Assembly (NCBI GenBank): GCA_039027435.1 | Contig: JBCCKF010000008.1 | Span: forward strand, 97,099-161,098 | Source of the DNA: CALBPI01 sp039027435 | Lineage (GTDB): Bacteria; Pseudomonadota; Gammaproteobacteria; Steroidobacterales; Woeseiaceae | Reading direction: 5' to 3' | DNA length: 64,000 bases | Shown: piece after piece, positions 25,687-34,146 of the stretch | How positions within the stretch are numbered: position 1 is the stretch's first letter | Layout: the number at the start of each line of letters is the position of its first letter | Notes under the pieces: model-generated | Database searches by the model: none | The model's input: only the letters and a program-made list of their open reading frames with translations | What the model was told of the DNA's origin: nothing | Program-made: the position numbers and the translations under genes

Positions 25687-27054
25687 ATGCGTACCGATTT
25701 CACACAAGCGACGGGCCAGGTCTGGCAGGTTAGTGACCTCAACCGTGAGGTCCGAAGTCTGCTCGAGAGTGGATTCGGTACCGTGTGGGTCGAAGCGGAA
25801 ATATCCAACCTCGCACGACCCGCCTCGGGCCACCTTTACTTCAGCCTGAAGGATCCGAGCGCTCAACTGCGTGCGGCGTTTTTTCGCCAGCGCCAGCGTG
25901 GCAGCGTGCGTGGGCTCGCCAATGGCGATCAGGTTTTGGTGCGGGGCCGCCTGAGCCTCTACGAACCGAGGGGCGACTATCAGCTGATCGTCGAGCACCT
26001 CGAGCCTGCTGGCGAAGGAGCCCTGCGACGCGCATTCGAATTGTTGAAGCGAAAACTCGCCGAAGAGGGGTTGTTATCTGACTCGCTGAAGCAGGCGTTG
26101 CCGATGCTGCCAGCACGAATCGGGGTCATCACATCGCCGTCCGGTGCCGCTGTACAGGACGTACTCAAGGTCCTTCGCCGCCGCATGCCATCTATCCCTG
26201 TACGCATCTACCCGGCGAGCGTCCAGGGCGTGGAGGCGCCTGCATCGCTGCGCCACGCGCTGGAAAGAGCTAATGCGCAGCGTGCTTGTGACGTTTTGCT
26301 GCTGGTTCGCGGCGGCGGCTCGATCGAGGATCTCGCTGCGTTCAACGATGAAGCACTGGCGCGAATGATTGTCGACAGTGAAATCCCGGTGATCACTGGC
26401 GTCGGTCATGAGACCGACAGCACCATTGTGGACTTCGTTTCGGACAGAGCGGCGGCCACACCGAGTGCCGCCGCCGAGATCGCAACCCCGGACGGCGCTG
26501 CGCTGCGCAATCAACTCAGCGGTCTGCGGCGAAGATTGCTCAATGCTCAGCAACGCCGACATCAGGCCGATGCACAACGCCTGGATTTTCTGACCAGAAG
26601 GCTGGGGCTTGCAGGACCTGGTGCCCGACTCAAGCGGCAAGCAGAGCGCTTGAAATTCGCGCAACAGCGTCTGCCACAGAGTCTAAGGCAACTCGTTGCT
26701 CAGCGTCGTCAACGCATGTCGGTACTGGTTGCCAGACTGATTGCCCAGCAACCTGGAGTCCGTGTGCGCGCGCAACGCCGACGTCTTGAGCATGCGTCAG
26801 TGCTCTTGCGAACGGTTCAGACTCGCAGAATTGAGCGCCTAAAGACCCGACTGAGCGTTATCGCAACGCATTTGAACGCGATTAGTCCGCTCGCCACACT
26901 GGAGCGGGGTTACGCGATCGTGCGAGACGAAAGCGGCGCGGCAATGCATCGGATAGACCAAGTCCGTGCGGGTTCAAAGGCGCAAGTATTGATGTCGGGT
27001 GGACACTTCGAAGCCACTGTGGGCCAAGTTGTGCCGAGCGAGACGGAAGACTAA
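25687..27054 (+). CDS. xseA: exodeoxyribonuclease VII large subunit
   Basis: XseA with XseB degrades single-stranded DNA to oligonucleotides. The 455-residue protein has an N-terminal OB fold (WVEAEISNLARPASGHLYFSLKD), the catalytic core with RGGGSIEDLAAFNDE and GVGHETDSTIVDFVSD (about 190-260), and a long Arg/Gln-rich coiled coil (about 275-400). The end has LERGYAIV. It is divergent from guaB. Its stop overlaps that of the convergent cysteine dioxygenase gene. Confidence 0.96.
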   Translation: MRTDFTQATGQVWQVSDLNREVRSLLESGFGTVWVEAEISNLARPASGHLYFSLKDPSAQLRAAFFRQRQRGSVRGLANGDQVLVRGRLSLYEPRGDYQLIVEHLEPAGEGALRRAFELLKRKLAEEGLLSDSLKQALPMLPARIGVITSPSGAAVQDVLKVLRRRMPSIPVRIYPASVQGVEAPASLRHALERANAQRACDVLLLVRGGGSIEDLAAFNDEALARMIVDSEIPVITGVGHETDSTIVDFVSDRAAATPSAAAEIATPDGAALRNQLSGLRRRLLNAQQRRHQADAQRLDFLTRRLGLAGPGARLKRQAERLKFAQQRLPQSLRQLVAQRRQRMSVLVARLIAQQPGVRVRAQRRRLEHASVLLRTVQTRRIERLKTRLSVIATHLNAISPLATLERGYAIVRDESGAAMHRIDQVRAGSKAQVLMSGGHFEATVGQVVPSETED

Positions 27055-27644
27055 TCGTCGAACGACAGTTCGCGCATGACGCGCCGGTACCAATCGCTTT
27101 CGCCCTCACGCACAAACACATGGCAGTGATTCATATCGCCACCGTATATGTGCAACGAGACTGCAGGTGACCTATCGCAAGGATTGGCGATAAGGTGGTA
27201 CTCGTACGGCGGGATAAGGCAACCCGCACTGCCGATACCCGCCATATAGCTGTTCCGAGGTTCAAAGCGATATCGGTCTTCGTCCTCGATATGCTCCATG
27301 AGTTCGAATTGTTGTACGTCGATGGTCCCGGCGCAGACGCCTTCGACGCACCACATTCCTGCATGGTCATGGATCGGCGTCGACTGGCAGGCACCCCAGG
27401 TCATCGCAACAATCGAATAGCCGCGCTCAGGATCTCTATGCAGCAGCCGACGCGCATAGCGATCAGTACGTGGGCTCATGACGCCGACCGGAAGCTCAAA
27501 CGCATTGGTTCTGATCATCCGGCAAAGTTCGTTCTTGATTGCCTCGGTGATCGCGGATTCGCCATCCAACATCACCGCCTCATCGATCAGGGAGACGAGC
27601 GGCTTAAGCCCTGGGTGCAGGAGTTTGTCGGTAGCGGCAACCAT
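27051..27644 (-). CDS. cdo: cysteine dioxygenase
   Basis: This cupin iron enzyme oxidises cysteine to cysteine sulfinate. The 197-residue protein has metal ligands in IHDH (about 101-104) and a third His in the YEYHLIANP segment. Spacing from IHDH places a Cys (in MWCVEG) at the position of mammalian Cys93, and the HIYGG segment supplies the matching Tyr157, so the Cys-Tyr crosslink could form; many bacterial enzymes have Gly at the Cys93 position. An Arg in RYARRLL fits the carboxylate-binding Arg60. The ATG at 27642-27644 lacks a ribosome site and may be leaderless. The next gene upstream is an acyltransferase that may make a cysteine precursor. Confidence 0.9.
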   Translation of the reverse strand: MVAATDKLLHPGLKPLVSLIDEAVMLDGESAITEAIKNELCRMIRTNAFELPVGVMSPRTDRYARRLLHRDPERGYSIVAMTWGACQSTPIHDHAGMWCVEGVCAGTIDVQQFELMEHIEDEDRYRFEPRNSYMAGIGSAGCLIPPYEYHLIANPCDRSPAVSLHIYGGDMNHCHVFVREGESDWYRRVMRELSFDD

Positions 27645-27650
27645 TCTGAG

Positions 27651-27659
27651 ATCATAGCA
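27651..27659 (-). promoter_or_regulatory. extended -10 promoter of cdo
   Basis: On the minus strand TGCTATGAT is an extended -10 (TGn followed by TATGAT, one mismatch). Six bases separate it from the ATG of cdo, so the transcript would start at or one base from the start codon. An extended -10 would explain the lack of a -35. Confidence 0.45.
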
Positions 27660-27679
27660 AATACCGCCCGACCACCGAT

Positions 27680-27699
27680 GCGAAATCTTTCGCCTTTTT
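27680..27699 (+). terminator. plus-strand hairpin with T run between cdo and the acyltransferase gene
   Basis: GCGAAATCTTTCGC is a near-perfect hairpin followed by CTTTTT on the plus strand. In this direction it would stop transcripts coming from xseA across cdo in antisense. The stem is short (5-6 pairs), so termination would be weak. Confidence 0.4.
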
Positions 27700-27707
27700 C
27701 GTACCGA

Positions 27708-28817
27708 TCACTGCGTTGCGAACCATTCTCCGATGACCGGACGGAAGCGATCCATATCCACCAGAAATGAGTCATGACCCTGTAGAGAGGGCAGGACCTC
27801 GAATTTCACGTCGCAACCGCTGCCGGTCAACGCATCGGCAAGTTCTTCTTGCTGGAATACCGGAAAGAGAATATCGGTGGCGACGCCGATCACCAGCGCT
27901 TTGGACAAATCGGTTCGCGCGACTCCCGTGACAACCGATCCCCCATAATCGGCGGCATCGAACAGGTCCATCGCGCGTGAAAGATACAAGTAGCAGTTAG
28001 GATCGAAATCGCCCGTGAATTTCTCTGCGTGAGCCTGGAGGTAACTCTCCACTTCGAAGTCGATGCAAAACGCATCGTTGCTACGTCGCTCGGCAGATAC
28101 ACGCTCTCTGCCGAAGCGGGTCAGCCATTCCTCGGCCGACCGATAGGAAATCATGCCGAGCTTGCGCGCCATTTTCATGCCCGATACGGGCCCGACGCCG
28201 TCGTATCGGCCTTCTTCCCACGCAGGATCACGACGCACCATTTCGCGCTGTAAAGACCGAAGCGCAATCGCGAATGGCGCGGCGCGCGCTGCCGAGGAAA
28301 CGGATACCAGACGCTCAACGCGGTCCGGGTATCGCATAGAGAATGCGAGTGCGGTCATGCCGCCCATCGAACAACCAACGGCAGTGTGGACGCGCTCGAC
28401 CCCTAAAGCGTCGAGCACCAATGCGCTGCCCACCGCGAGATCCTCTAGAGAAAGAACAGGAAAATCAATCTGATAAGGACCATTCTTGACCGGGTCGAAA
28501 CTCGCGGGACCGGTAGAACCGAAGCAACTGCCGAGCGAGTTGACGCACACGACGAAGAAGCGATCTGTATCGATCGGGCGCGCGGGGCCAATCATCGGCT
28601 CCCACCAACCGGGCGAGGGATCCGCCGGCGACGAAGCGGCATGCGCCGATGGCGAAAGCCCGGTGAACACAACGACACAGTTGCTAGCGTGTTCGTTGAG
28701 TTCGCCCCACGTCTCGTAAGCCAGGTCGGCTTGTCGCAGCTCACCGCCACGGTGAAATCTCAACGTGTCGGTAACGGTTAGCGTCTGCCGCGCTCCGGCA
28801 GGCCTGGTCGAGCTCAT
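27708..28817 (-). CDS. MetX-family O-acyltransferase, probably serine O-succinyltransferase
   Basis: The 369-residue alpha/beta hydrolase has a nucleophile Ser in GCSMGGMTA, Asp in TDILFP and His in QGHDSF. Family members acylate homoserine or serine. Remembered homoserine succinyl- or acetyltransferases read LSGHHH or LTGD and GGCxGS/T in the active-site loops. This protein reads LSPSAHA, SLGSCFGSTGPAS and SIAIRSLQRE-like motifs, matching the serine O-succinyltransferases (CysXL/SST) described in Xanthomonas and relatives. That would put it in cysteine rather than methionine synthesis, in keeping with cdo next door. Homoserine acylation remains the alternative. The family call is firm; the substrate call is inference. 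Confidence 0.85.
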   Translation of the reverse strand: MSSTRPAGARQTLTVTDTLRFHRGGELRQADLAYETWGELNEHASNCVVVFTGLSPSAHAASSPADPSPGWWEPMIGPARPIDTDRFFVVCVNSLGSCFGSTGPASFDPVKNGPYQIDFPVLSLEDLAVGSALVLDALGVERVHTAVGCSMGGMTALAFSMRYPDRVERLVSVSSAARAAPFAIALRSLQREMVRRDPAWEEGRYDGVGPVSGMKMARKLGMISYRSAEEWLTRFGRERVSAERRSNDAFCIDFEVESYLQAHAEKFTGDFDPNCYLYLSRAMDLFDAADYGGSVVTGVARTDLSKALVIGVATDILFPVFQQEELADALTGSGCDVKFEVLPSLQGHDSFLVDMDRFRPVIGEWFATQ

Positions 28818-28863
28818 GTCAGCACGTAGCTTTCTGTGGTCTTTCTTGTCGCTCGCGCTTCAA

Positions 28864-28878
28864 GCAGGAACGCCCTGC
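28864..28878 (-). terminator. weak hairpin after the DUF937 gene
   Basis: On the minus strand GCAGG-GCGTT-CCTGC follows the DUF937 stop by a few bases, then TTGAAG. The 5-pair stem and poor T run make it at best a weak terminator between DUF937 and the acyltransferase gene. Confidence 0.3.
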
Positions 28879-28879
28879 C

Positions 28880-29431
28880 TCAGAGAAAACGCTTCGCGAG
28901 GCCCAAGAGCCCATCGACTGCCGACTTGTCGTTGTCCTTGTCCAGGAAAGCGCCAAGCAGGCTCGCTGCAGGAGACTGCTGCTGGCCACCGCCAAGCAAA
29001 GCGCTGAGCGCGCCGCCCTTGCTTTCCTTGCTGAGCGTACCCATCGCCATGGTGGCAACCATCGGTAACATCTTTTTCAATACCGACACGTCCAGCCCGG
29101 TACTTGCGGCCGCTTCGGACGCGACTTTCCGGCTGACATCCTTGCTGCCCAAAAGATGCGCGAGGATGCCATTGCCGTCTGTAATCGCATCGTCCGCGAC
29201 GACCTGCTCCGGTCGGTCGACGTATCGGTCATGACCGCCCGACTGGATGGCACCGAGCAACGCCTCTAGACCATTCGGTTTCTCAACATTCTTTTTCATA
29301 CCCTCGGTGAGGGCCGGTAACAATTGCGCGATCGCAGTTCCTGCCTGGCTTTCCTTCAGGTTCAGGCTGCCCGCTACCTGCTTCACCAGCCCACCACTGT
29401 TCGCCTTCAGGATCGTCTCGAGAATACTCAT
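28880..29431 (-). CDS. DUF937 domain protein
   Basis: The 183-residue protein starts at the ATG at 29431 (MSILETILKANSGG), with GGGGAG 8 bases before it. It is Ala/Leu/Gly/Lys-rich, has no signal peptide or TM helix, and ends with GLLGLAKRFL. The repeated pattern of short helices (QVAGSLNLKESQAGTAIAQL, LPALTEGMKKN) is that of DUF937 (YidB-like), of unknown function. It stands alone between der and the acyltransferase gene. Confidence 0.85.
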   Translation of the reverse strand: MSILETILKANSGGLVKQVAGSLNLKESQAGTAIAQLLPALTEGMKKNVEKPNGLEALLGAIQSGGHDRYVDRPEQVVADDAITDGNGILAHLLGSKDVSRKVASEAAASTGLDVSVLKKMLPMVATMAMGTLSKESKGGALSALLGGGQQQSPAASLLGAFLDKDNDKSAVDGLLGLAKRFL

Positions 29432-29531
29432 CGTTTCTACTCCCCAATTGAAACGTAAAACCGGCGCCATGTTAGCACGGCCAGTGCGCCTGGGACGCCT
29501 CGAAATCGGGAAGTCGAGCCAGGCTGACGAG

Positions 29532-30920
29532 TTACCGTTTTACGTGCTTAATCAGACGTTTGCGCTTGGCTTCTTGACGAGGTGTCAGCTTATTGCGGCG
29601 CCCTTCATAGGGGTTTTTTCCGGACTTCAACTGCAATCGGACAGGCGTTCCACGCAGATCAAAGCGTTTGCGAAAGTGGCCGATCAGATAGCGACGGTAG
29701 GCGGCGGCCAACCGCTCCGCCTGATTGCCGTGAATGACAATGACCGGAGGGTTGCGGCCACCCTGATGCGCATACCTCAAGCGAGGGCGACGACCACGTG
29801 TCATGGGGGGAGGATGCGCTGTAACCGCCGCTTCCAGACTGTCCGTCAGCTCAGCGGTCGGTAGAGTCCTGCAAGCCGCAGCGTGGACTCGGTCCACCTC
29901 CCGCATCAGCTTTCCGACGCCAGAACCGTGTAGCGCTGAAATAAAGTGGCGCGGCGCAAACTCCGTAAAGCCCACTTTCCGCTCGAGGGCATCGTGTACA
30001 TCCCGGCGCTGGTCACCGCTAAGGCCATCCCACTTGTTCAGTGTCACGATCAGGGCTTTACCCTGTTCGATAATCAGGCTCAGCAGCGACACATCCTGGT
30101 CGGTAACGCCCTCCCGTGCATCGAGCACCATGATCGCAACGTTGCTCTTCTCGAGCGCCTGTAGCGTCTTGATGATACTGAACTTCTCGATCGCTTCTCG
30201 GACTTTGCCACGCCGCCTGACACCCGCGGTATCAATGAGCGTATAGGGCTTGCCACTGTGCTCGAACGGGACTGACACACTATCGCGCGTCGTCCCCGGC
30301 CTATCGTAGGCGACCAGTCGGTCCTCGCCGATTAAACGGTTAATGAGCGTGGACTTTCCGACATTTGGGCGGCCGACGACGCTGACGGTGACACCGCTAT
30401 CGGCATCGGAGTCAGTCTCCTCGATGACAGGGGGACACAACTCAAGCACAAGGTCCATCAACGCAGACACGCGATCGCCGTGTGCTGCGGAGATCACCGC
30501 GGGCTCACCCAACCCCAAAGCATGGAAGTCCGCGCCCGCCGTTGCGCTGTCTAAGCCCTCGGCCTTGTTGATGGCGAGCACAAGATTATCCGCGCGCTTA
30601 CGCAGCATCCCGGCGATTTCCTCATCACCGGCAAGAAGACCATCTCGGGCGTCAGCCAAAAACACGACGACATCCGCCTCGTCGATCGCCGCAAGCGCCT
30701 GCTCCTGCATCAAAGACTCGATACCGTCGCTGGCACCGGCGAGACCACCGGTATCCACGACGAGGTAAGGACGCGGGCCTACTTTGCCGAACCCGTATTG
30801 ACGGTCACGCGTCAGACCCGCGTAGTCAGCAACTAGTGCATCACGGGTCTTGGTCAATCGGTTAAAGAGTGTGGACTTACCAACGTTCGGCCGGCCGACC
30901 AATGCAACCACCGGCAGCAT
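29532..30920 (-). CDS. der: ribosome-associated double-GTPase Der
   Basis: This is an essential 50S assembly GTPase of 462 residues. It has two tandem G domains, with P-loops GRPNVGKSTLFN (about 8-19) and GRPNVGKSTLIN (about 190), DTGG and DTAG G3 motifs, and NKAEG and NKWDG G4 motifs. A C-terminal KH-like domain ends in a basic tail (KLTPRQEAKRKRLIKHVKR). It lies 2 bases after bamB, in the conserved order yfgM-bamB-der. Confidence 0.97.
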   Translation of the reverse strand: MLPVVALVGRPNVGKSTLFNRLTKTRDALVADYAGLTRDRQYGFGKVGPRPYLVVDTGGLAGASDGIESLMQEQALAAIDEADVVVFLADARDGLLAGDEEIAGMLRKRADNLVLAINKAEGLDSATAGADFHALGLGEPAVISAAHGDRVSALMDLVLELCPPVIEETDSDADSGVTVSVVGRPNVGKSTLINRLIGEDRLVAYDRPGTTRDSVSVPFEHSGKPYTLIDTAGVRRRGKVREAIEKFSIIKTLQALEKSNVAIMVLDAREGVTDQDVSLLSLIIEQGKALIVTLNKWDGLSGDQRRDVHDALERKVGFTEFAPRHFISALHGSGVGKLMREVDRVHAAACRTLPTAELTDSLEAAVTAHPPPMTRGRRPRLRYAHQGGRNPPVIVIHGNQAERLAAAYRRYLIGHFRKRFDLRGTPVRLQLKSGKNPYEGRRNKLTPRQEAKRKRLIKHVKR

Positions 30921-30922
30921 CG

Positions 30923-32101
30923 TCAGTCACCATCATTTCGGCGGACCTGGTAGCCAGCGAACTGGCCTTCCACGGTCTGCACATAAAGCGTCTCGCCCAT
31001 TACATAGGGTCGCATGATGATCGCCCCCTCGCCTGCACGCACTCGACCCGCGAGCACCCCGGTGCGTGCGCTCAGAAAATGGAGATAGCCTTCAAAGTCG
31101 CCGACAACGACATACTCGCCGAAAACAACGGGCGCAGTTAGCTTGCGGCGCAGAAAATCATCGCTGCTCCATTCCTGAGCCCCATTGTTGCGGCCTAATG
31201 CCATCACGCGATCATTGTCGAGCGTGATGTAAACCTTGGAGTAGTCCAGTCCCACGCCGGCATAGCTCGACAAATCGCGAGCCCAGAGCGGTTGGCCGGA
31301 CTCAGCTGCCACTGCCGCCGTGCGTGCCTGAAAACCGGTCATGTACAAGTCGTTGCCAAGCGCCGCGATCGCACCGTCGGAGTCCACCATACGCTCGATG
31401 TCGGTTCGCCCCGCCGGAATCCCTAGCGGCAATTCCCAGGCGATTTCTCCGGACAGCATGTTGGCCGCGACGATTCGTCCGTTATCGAAGCCCGAGACCA
31501 CCAGCTCGCCGGAAATCACATGTTCACTCACACCACGTTGGGTCAAGGCCGGCACCGGCTGTTCGACAAACCACAGCTCTGACCCACTTCGCCCATCCAA
31601 CGCTAGCAAGCGACCATCGACTGTTCTCAGGAATACGCGATTCGCACCCAACACCGGCGCAGCGAGGACTTCGCCGGAAATATCCCGCTCCCAAAGCACC
31701 TCGCCGTCGGCTGCATTGAGCGCAAAAATACTGCCATCGCGCCCGGCAACGATGACTCGCCCATCTCCGACGCCCGGCCCGGCAGAGAGCAGTTGCCCCA
31801 CTTTGCGTCGCCAAACTCGCTTCGAACTCTCGGCGTCATAGGCGGAGACTTCACCCTCGGCGTTGGCGACAAATACGCGACTGCCATCACCAATCGGACG
31901 AAGTGCGAGTCTTAATCGATCACCACTGTCACCGACGCCGGTCGACAACACCCGCTTGAGCTCGACCGATGGCGTGAACTCAGCGATGGGTGTGGGTGGC
32001 TCCGCTACCTCGTCATCGTCACCGAAAATCGAACAGGCCGACAGTGTCAGTCCGACCACACCGACCAGCAGACTCCGAGAAAGGCGATCAAACCTGATCA
32101 C
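30923..32101 (-). CDS. bamB: outer-membrane assembly lipoprotein BamB
   Basis: BamB is a periplasmic beta-propeller of the BAM complex that inserts outer-membrane proteins. The 392-residue protein has lipobox LSAC (Cys23) followed by an acidic DDDE segment, which favours outer-membrane retention. Repeated PQQ-like blades carry the A-x-D-x-x-x-G-x-x-x-W signature, for example LNAADGEVLWERDI and YDAESSKRVWRRKV. Its ATG overlaps the yfgM stop by 4 bases and der follows, as in Escherichia coli. Confidence 0.95.
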   Translation of the reverse strand: MIRFDRLSRSLLVGVVGLTLSACSIFGDDDEVAEPPTPIAEFTPSVELKRVLSTGVGDSGDRLRLALRPIGDGSRVFVANAEGEVSAYDAESSKRVWRRKVGQLLSAGPGVGDGRVIVAGRDGSIFALNAADGEVLWERDISGEVLAAPVLGANRVFLRTVDGRLLALDGRSGSELWFVEQPVPALTQRGVSEHVISGELVVSGFDNGRIVAANMLSGEIAWELPLGIPAGRTDIERMVDSDGAIAALGNDLYMTGFQARTAAVAAESGQPLWARDLSSYAGVGLDYSKVYITLDNDRVMALGRNNGAQEWSSDDFLRRKLTAPVVFGEYVVVGDFEGYLHFLSARTGVLAGRVRAGEGAIIMRPYVMGETLYVQTVEGQFAGYQVRRNDGD

Positions 32102-32748
32102 GAGGTTTCGTCAGCCTCCGCTTCCGGAAGTGTGGCGCGCTTCATGCGCAGCGTCGTGGCGTCGATAACCGGCGGATCGCCTGGCTCATTCAGTGCCTGG
32201 GTATAGGCATCTCGCGCTTGAGCAAGAAGCCCCTGCGAACGCAGGACATCACCACGAAGTTCGTTGACCAGCGAGGCGTAGTTTGAGTCGTTGATTGTGT
32301 CGAGCGTTGCGAGCGCACCGTCGGCGTCGTCGCGATACAGTTGCACCCTCGCCAACCGCAATCCAATCATTGCGTGCTCTGGCGTACCTTTGGCTTTCGC
32401 GTAGACGTCGGTGAGCACAGACTGCGCTTCTTCGGTTTCACCGCGCTGGACATGTAAGGCCGCCAGCTGAAGCTCGCCCTGAATCACATACGGCGACTCT
32501 CCGTGATCCTGACGGAGGGCGTTTACCGCTTGGGTCAGCAACGTCAGGTCCGAAGCACTCGCCGCTTCCGCTGCTTTATCGAACTGGATGCTCGCCGCCT
32601 GTGCAGCGGCCAGCTGGCTGTCCTGCCAGTAATTCCAGCCAAACAAGCCTGCGCCACCCAATACGACGCCCGCGATTATTGACGTGCCATTTTCGGCCCA
32701 CCACGCTTTAAGGCGCTCGACCTGTTGATCTTCTGTGAGGTCTTCCAC
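32098..32748 (-). CDS. yfgM: YfgM-type tetratricopeptide membrane protein
   Basis: The 216-residue protein has a cytoplasmic N-terminus, one TM helix (about 20-40, SIIAGVVLGGAGLFGWNYW) and a periplasmic TPR domain. YfgM is an ancillary SecYEG/PpiD partner in Escherichia coli. EDQQVERLKAWWAENG at the start is a family hallmark. The tail after about residue 200 is acidic. It is coupled to bamB and lies 58 bases after hisS. Confidence 0.92.
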   Translation of the reverse strand: MEDLTEDQQVERLKAWWAENGTSIIAGVVLGGAGLFGWNYWQDSQLAAAQAASIQFDKAAEAASASDLTLLTQAVNALRQDHGESPYVIQGELQLAALHVQRGETEEAQSVLTDVYAKAKGTPEHAMIGLRLARVQLYRDDADGALATLDTINDSNYASLVNELRGDVLRSQGLLAQARDAYTQALNEPGDPPVIDATTLRMKRATLPEAEADETS

Positions 32749-32806
32749 TTTCTTTCCCGACGCAAAAGCCGCGTATTCTAGCGTTTGCAGGCAACTTTCG
32801 AAACGT

Positions 32807-34084
32807 TCAGCGCGCGATTATGTCCTGCAGCACGGCGGTGAGTTCTGCCAACGCAACCGTGCGCTGCTTATCCTCGGTTCTCAGCGGTTTGAGACTGACC
32901 ATCCCGCCATCTAGTTCCCTCTGGCCGACGATCAGCGCCCATGCCGCACCCGATTTATCTGCCCGTTTGAGTTGGCTTTTCATACTGCCACCACCCAGAT
33001 GCCGTAGAACACGAATTCCCGGCTGGCTGTCTCGCAAAGACTCCGACAGCTCCAGAACGTGCTGTTCGCACTCTGAATTTGGCTCTGCAATCAGGTACAG
33101 ATCAGCTGCGGGAACACTGATGTCCGCGCCCTCCTCCTCGCACAGTGCAAGCAGTCGCTCTACGCCAATGGCCCAACCAATGGCCGGTACAGGCTTGCCG
33201 CCGAGTTGTTCGAACAGTCCGTCGTAGCGGCCGCCGGAGCAAACGGCGCCCTGCGCGCCCAGCGCGTCAGTGACCCACTCGAAAACAGTCCGCGAGTAAT
33301 AGTCCAGACCCCGCACTAGCCGCGGGTTCAGGGTGTATTCGATGCCGAGTCGATCGAGACTCTTCTGCAAAGCCTCAAAGTGCGACTGGGACTCGGCATC
33401 CAGGTGTTCTGTCAGCAGCGGTGCATTGGCGATCAGCTCCGCCATCGCCGGATTCTTACTGTCGAGAATGCGCATAGGATTTGTGCCGAGTCGACGTTTG
33501 CTGTCCTCGTCGAGTGCACCCTCATGCGCCGTGAAATAGCCCACGAGCACTTCCCGATAGGCGGCACGCGCCTCAGGCGTTCCCAGCGAATTCAGCTCCA
33601 GTTTGACTCTCCGTATGCCGAGGGACTTCCACAAGCGAGCCGACATCGCGATCATCTCGACATCGATGTCCGGCCCGTCATATCCAAAAGCCTCAACATC
33701 GATCTGATGGAACTGCCGATACCGTCCCTTCTGCGGACGTTCGTAGCGGAACATCGGGCCCATTGTCCACAGCTTGTGTTTCTGATTGTGCGTCAATCCG
33801 TTGGTGATTGCGGATCGGACGAGCCCGGCCGTCGCCTCGGGGCGCAGTGTCAGACTCTCGCCATTCCTGTCGTCGAAGGTGTACATCTCCTTTTCGACAA
33901 TATCCGTTGCTTCACCAATCGAACGGCGAAACAACGCGGTCTGTTCAAGCAGCGGAACACGCACGTGCTGAAACCCATATTCCGCCAACAACGCCGACAC
34001 CCGCGCTTCAAGCGCAAGCCAGCGGTCACCATCGGGTGGCAACAGGTCGTTCATTCCTCGAACTGGCCGGACATTAGTGGCCAT
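32807..34084 (-). CDS. hisS: histidyl-tRNA synthetase
   Basis: This class II aminoacyl-tRNA synthetase has 425 residues. Motif 2 (MFRYERPQKGRYRQFHQIDVE), the histidine-specific LVRGLDYYSRTVFEW and motif 3 (AIGWAIGVERLL) are all present, followed by the anticodon-binding domain. In Escherichia coli ispG lies between rodZ and hisS; here it is missing and rodZ is directly upstream. A promoter candidate lies in the 59-base gap. Confidence 0.97.
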   Translation of the reverse strand: MATNVRPVRGMNDLLPPDGDRWLALEARVSALLAEYGFQHVRVPLLEQTALFRRSIGEATDIVEKEMYTFDDRNGESLTLRPEATAGLVRSAITNGLTHNQKHKLWTMGPMFRYERPQKGRYRQFHQIDVEAFGYDGPDIDVEMIAMSARLWKSLGIRRVKLELNSLGTPEARAAYREVLVGYFTAHEGALDEDSKRRLGTNPMRILDSKNPAMAELIANAPLLTEHLDAESQSHFEALQKSLDRLGIEYTLNPRLVRGLDYYSRTVFEWVTDALGAQGAVCSGGRYDGLFEQLGGKPVPAIGWAIGVERLLALCEEEGADISVPAADLYLIAEPNSECEQHVLELSESLRDSQPGIRVLRHLGGGSMKSQLKRADKSGAAWALIVGQRELDGGMVSLKPLRTEDKQRTVALAELTAVLQDIIAR

Positions 34085-34116
34085 GTGGGCTCCGTAGTTT
34101 AGGGTCGGGGCGCGAG

Positions 34117-34146
34117 AGTATAGTCGCTCCCGTCAATTCGGGTCTA
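34117..34146 (-). promoter_or_regulatory. candidate hisS promoter
   Basis: On the minus strand TAGACC (plus 34141-34146, 4/6) and TATACT (34117-34122, 5/6) are 18 bases apart. The -35 overlaps the rodZ stop codon. This would give hisS-yfgM-bamB-der its own start. Confidence 0.4.
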
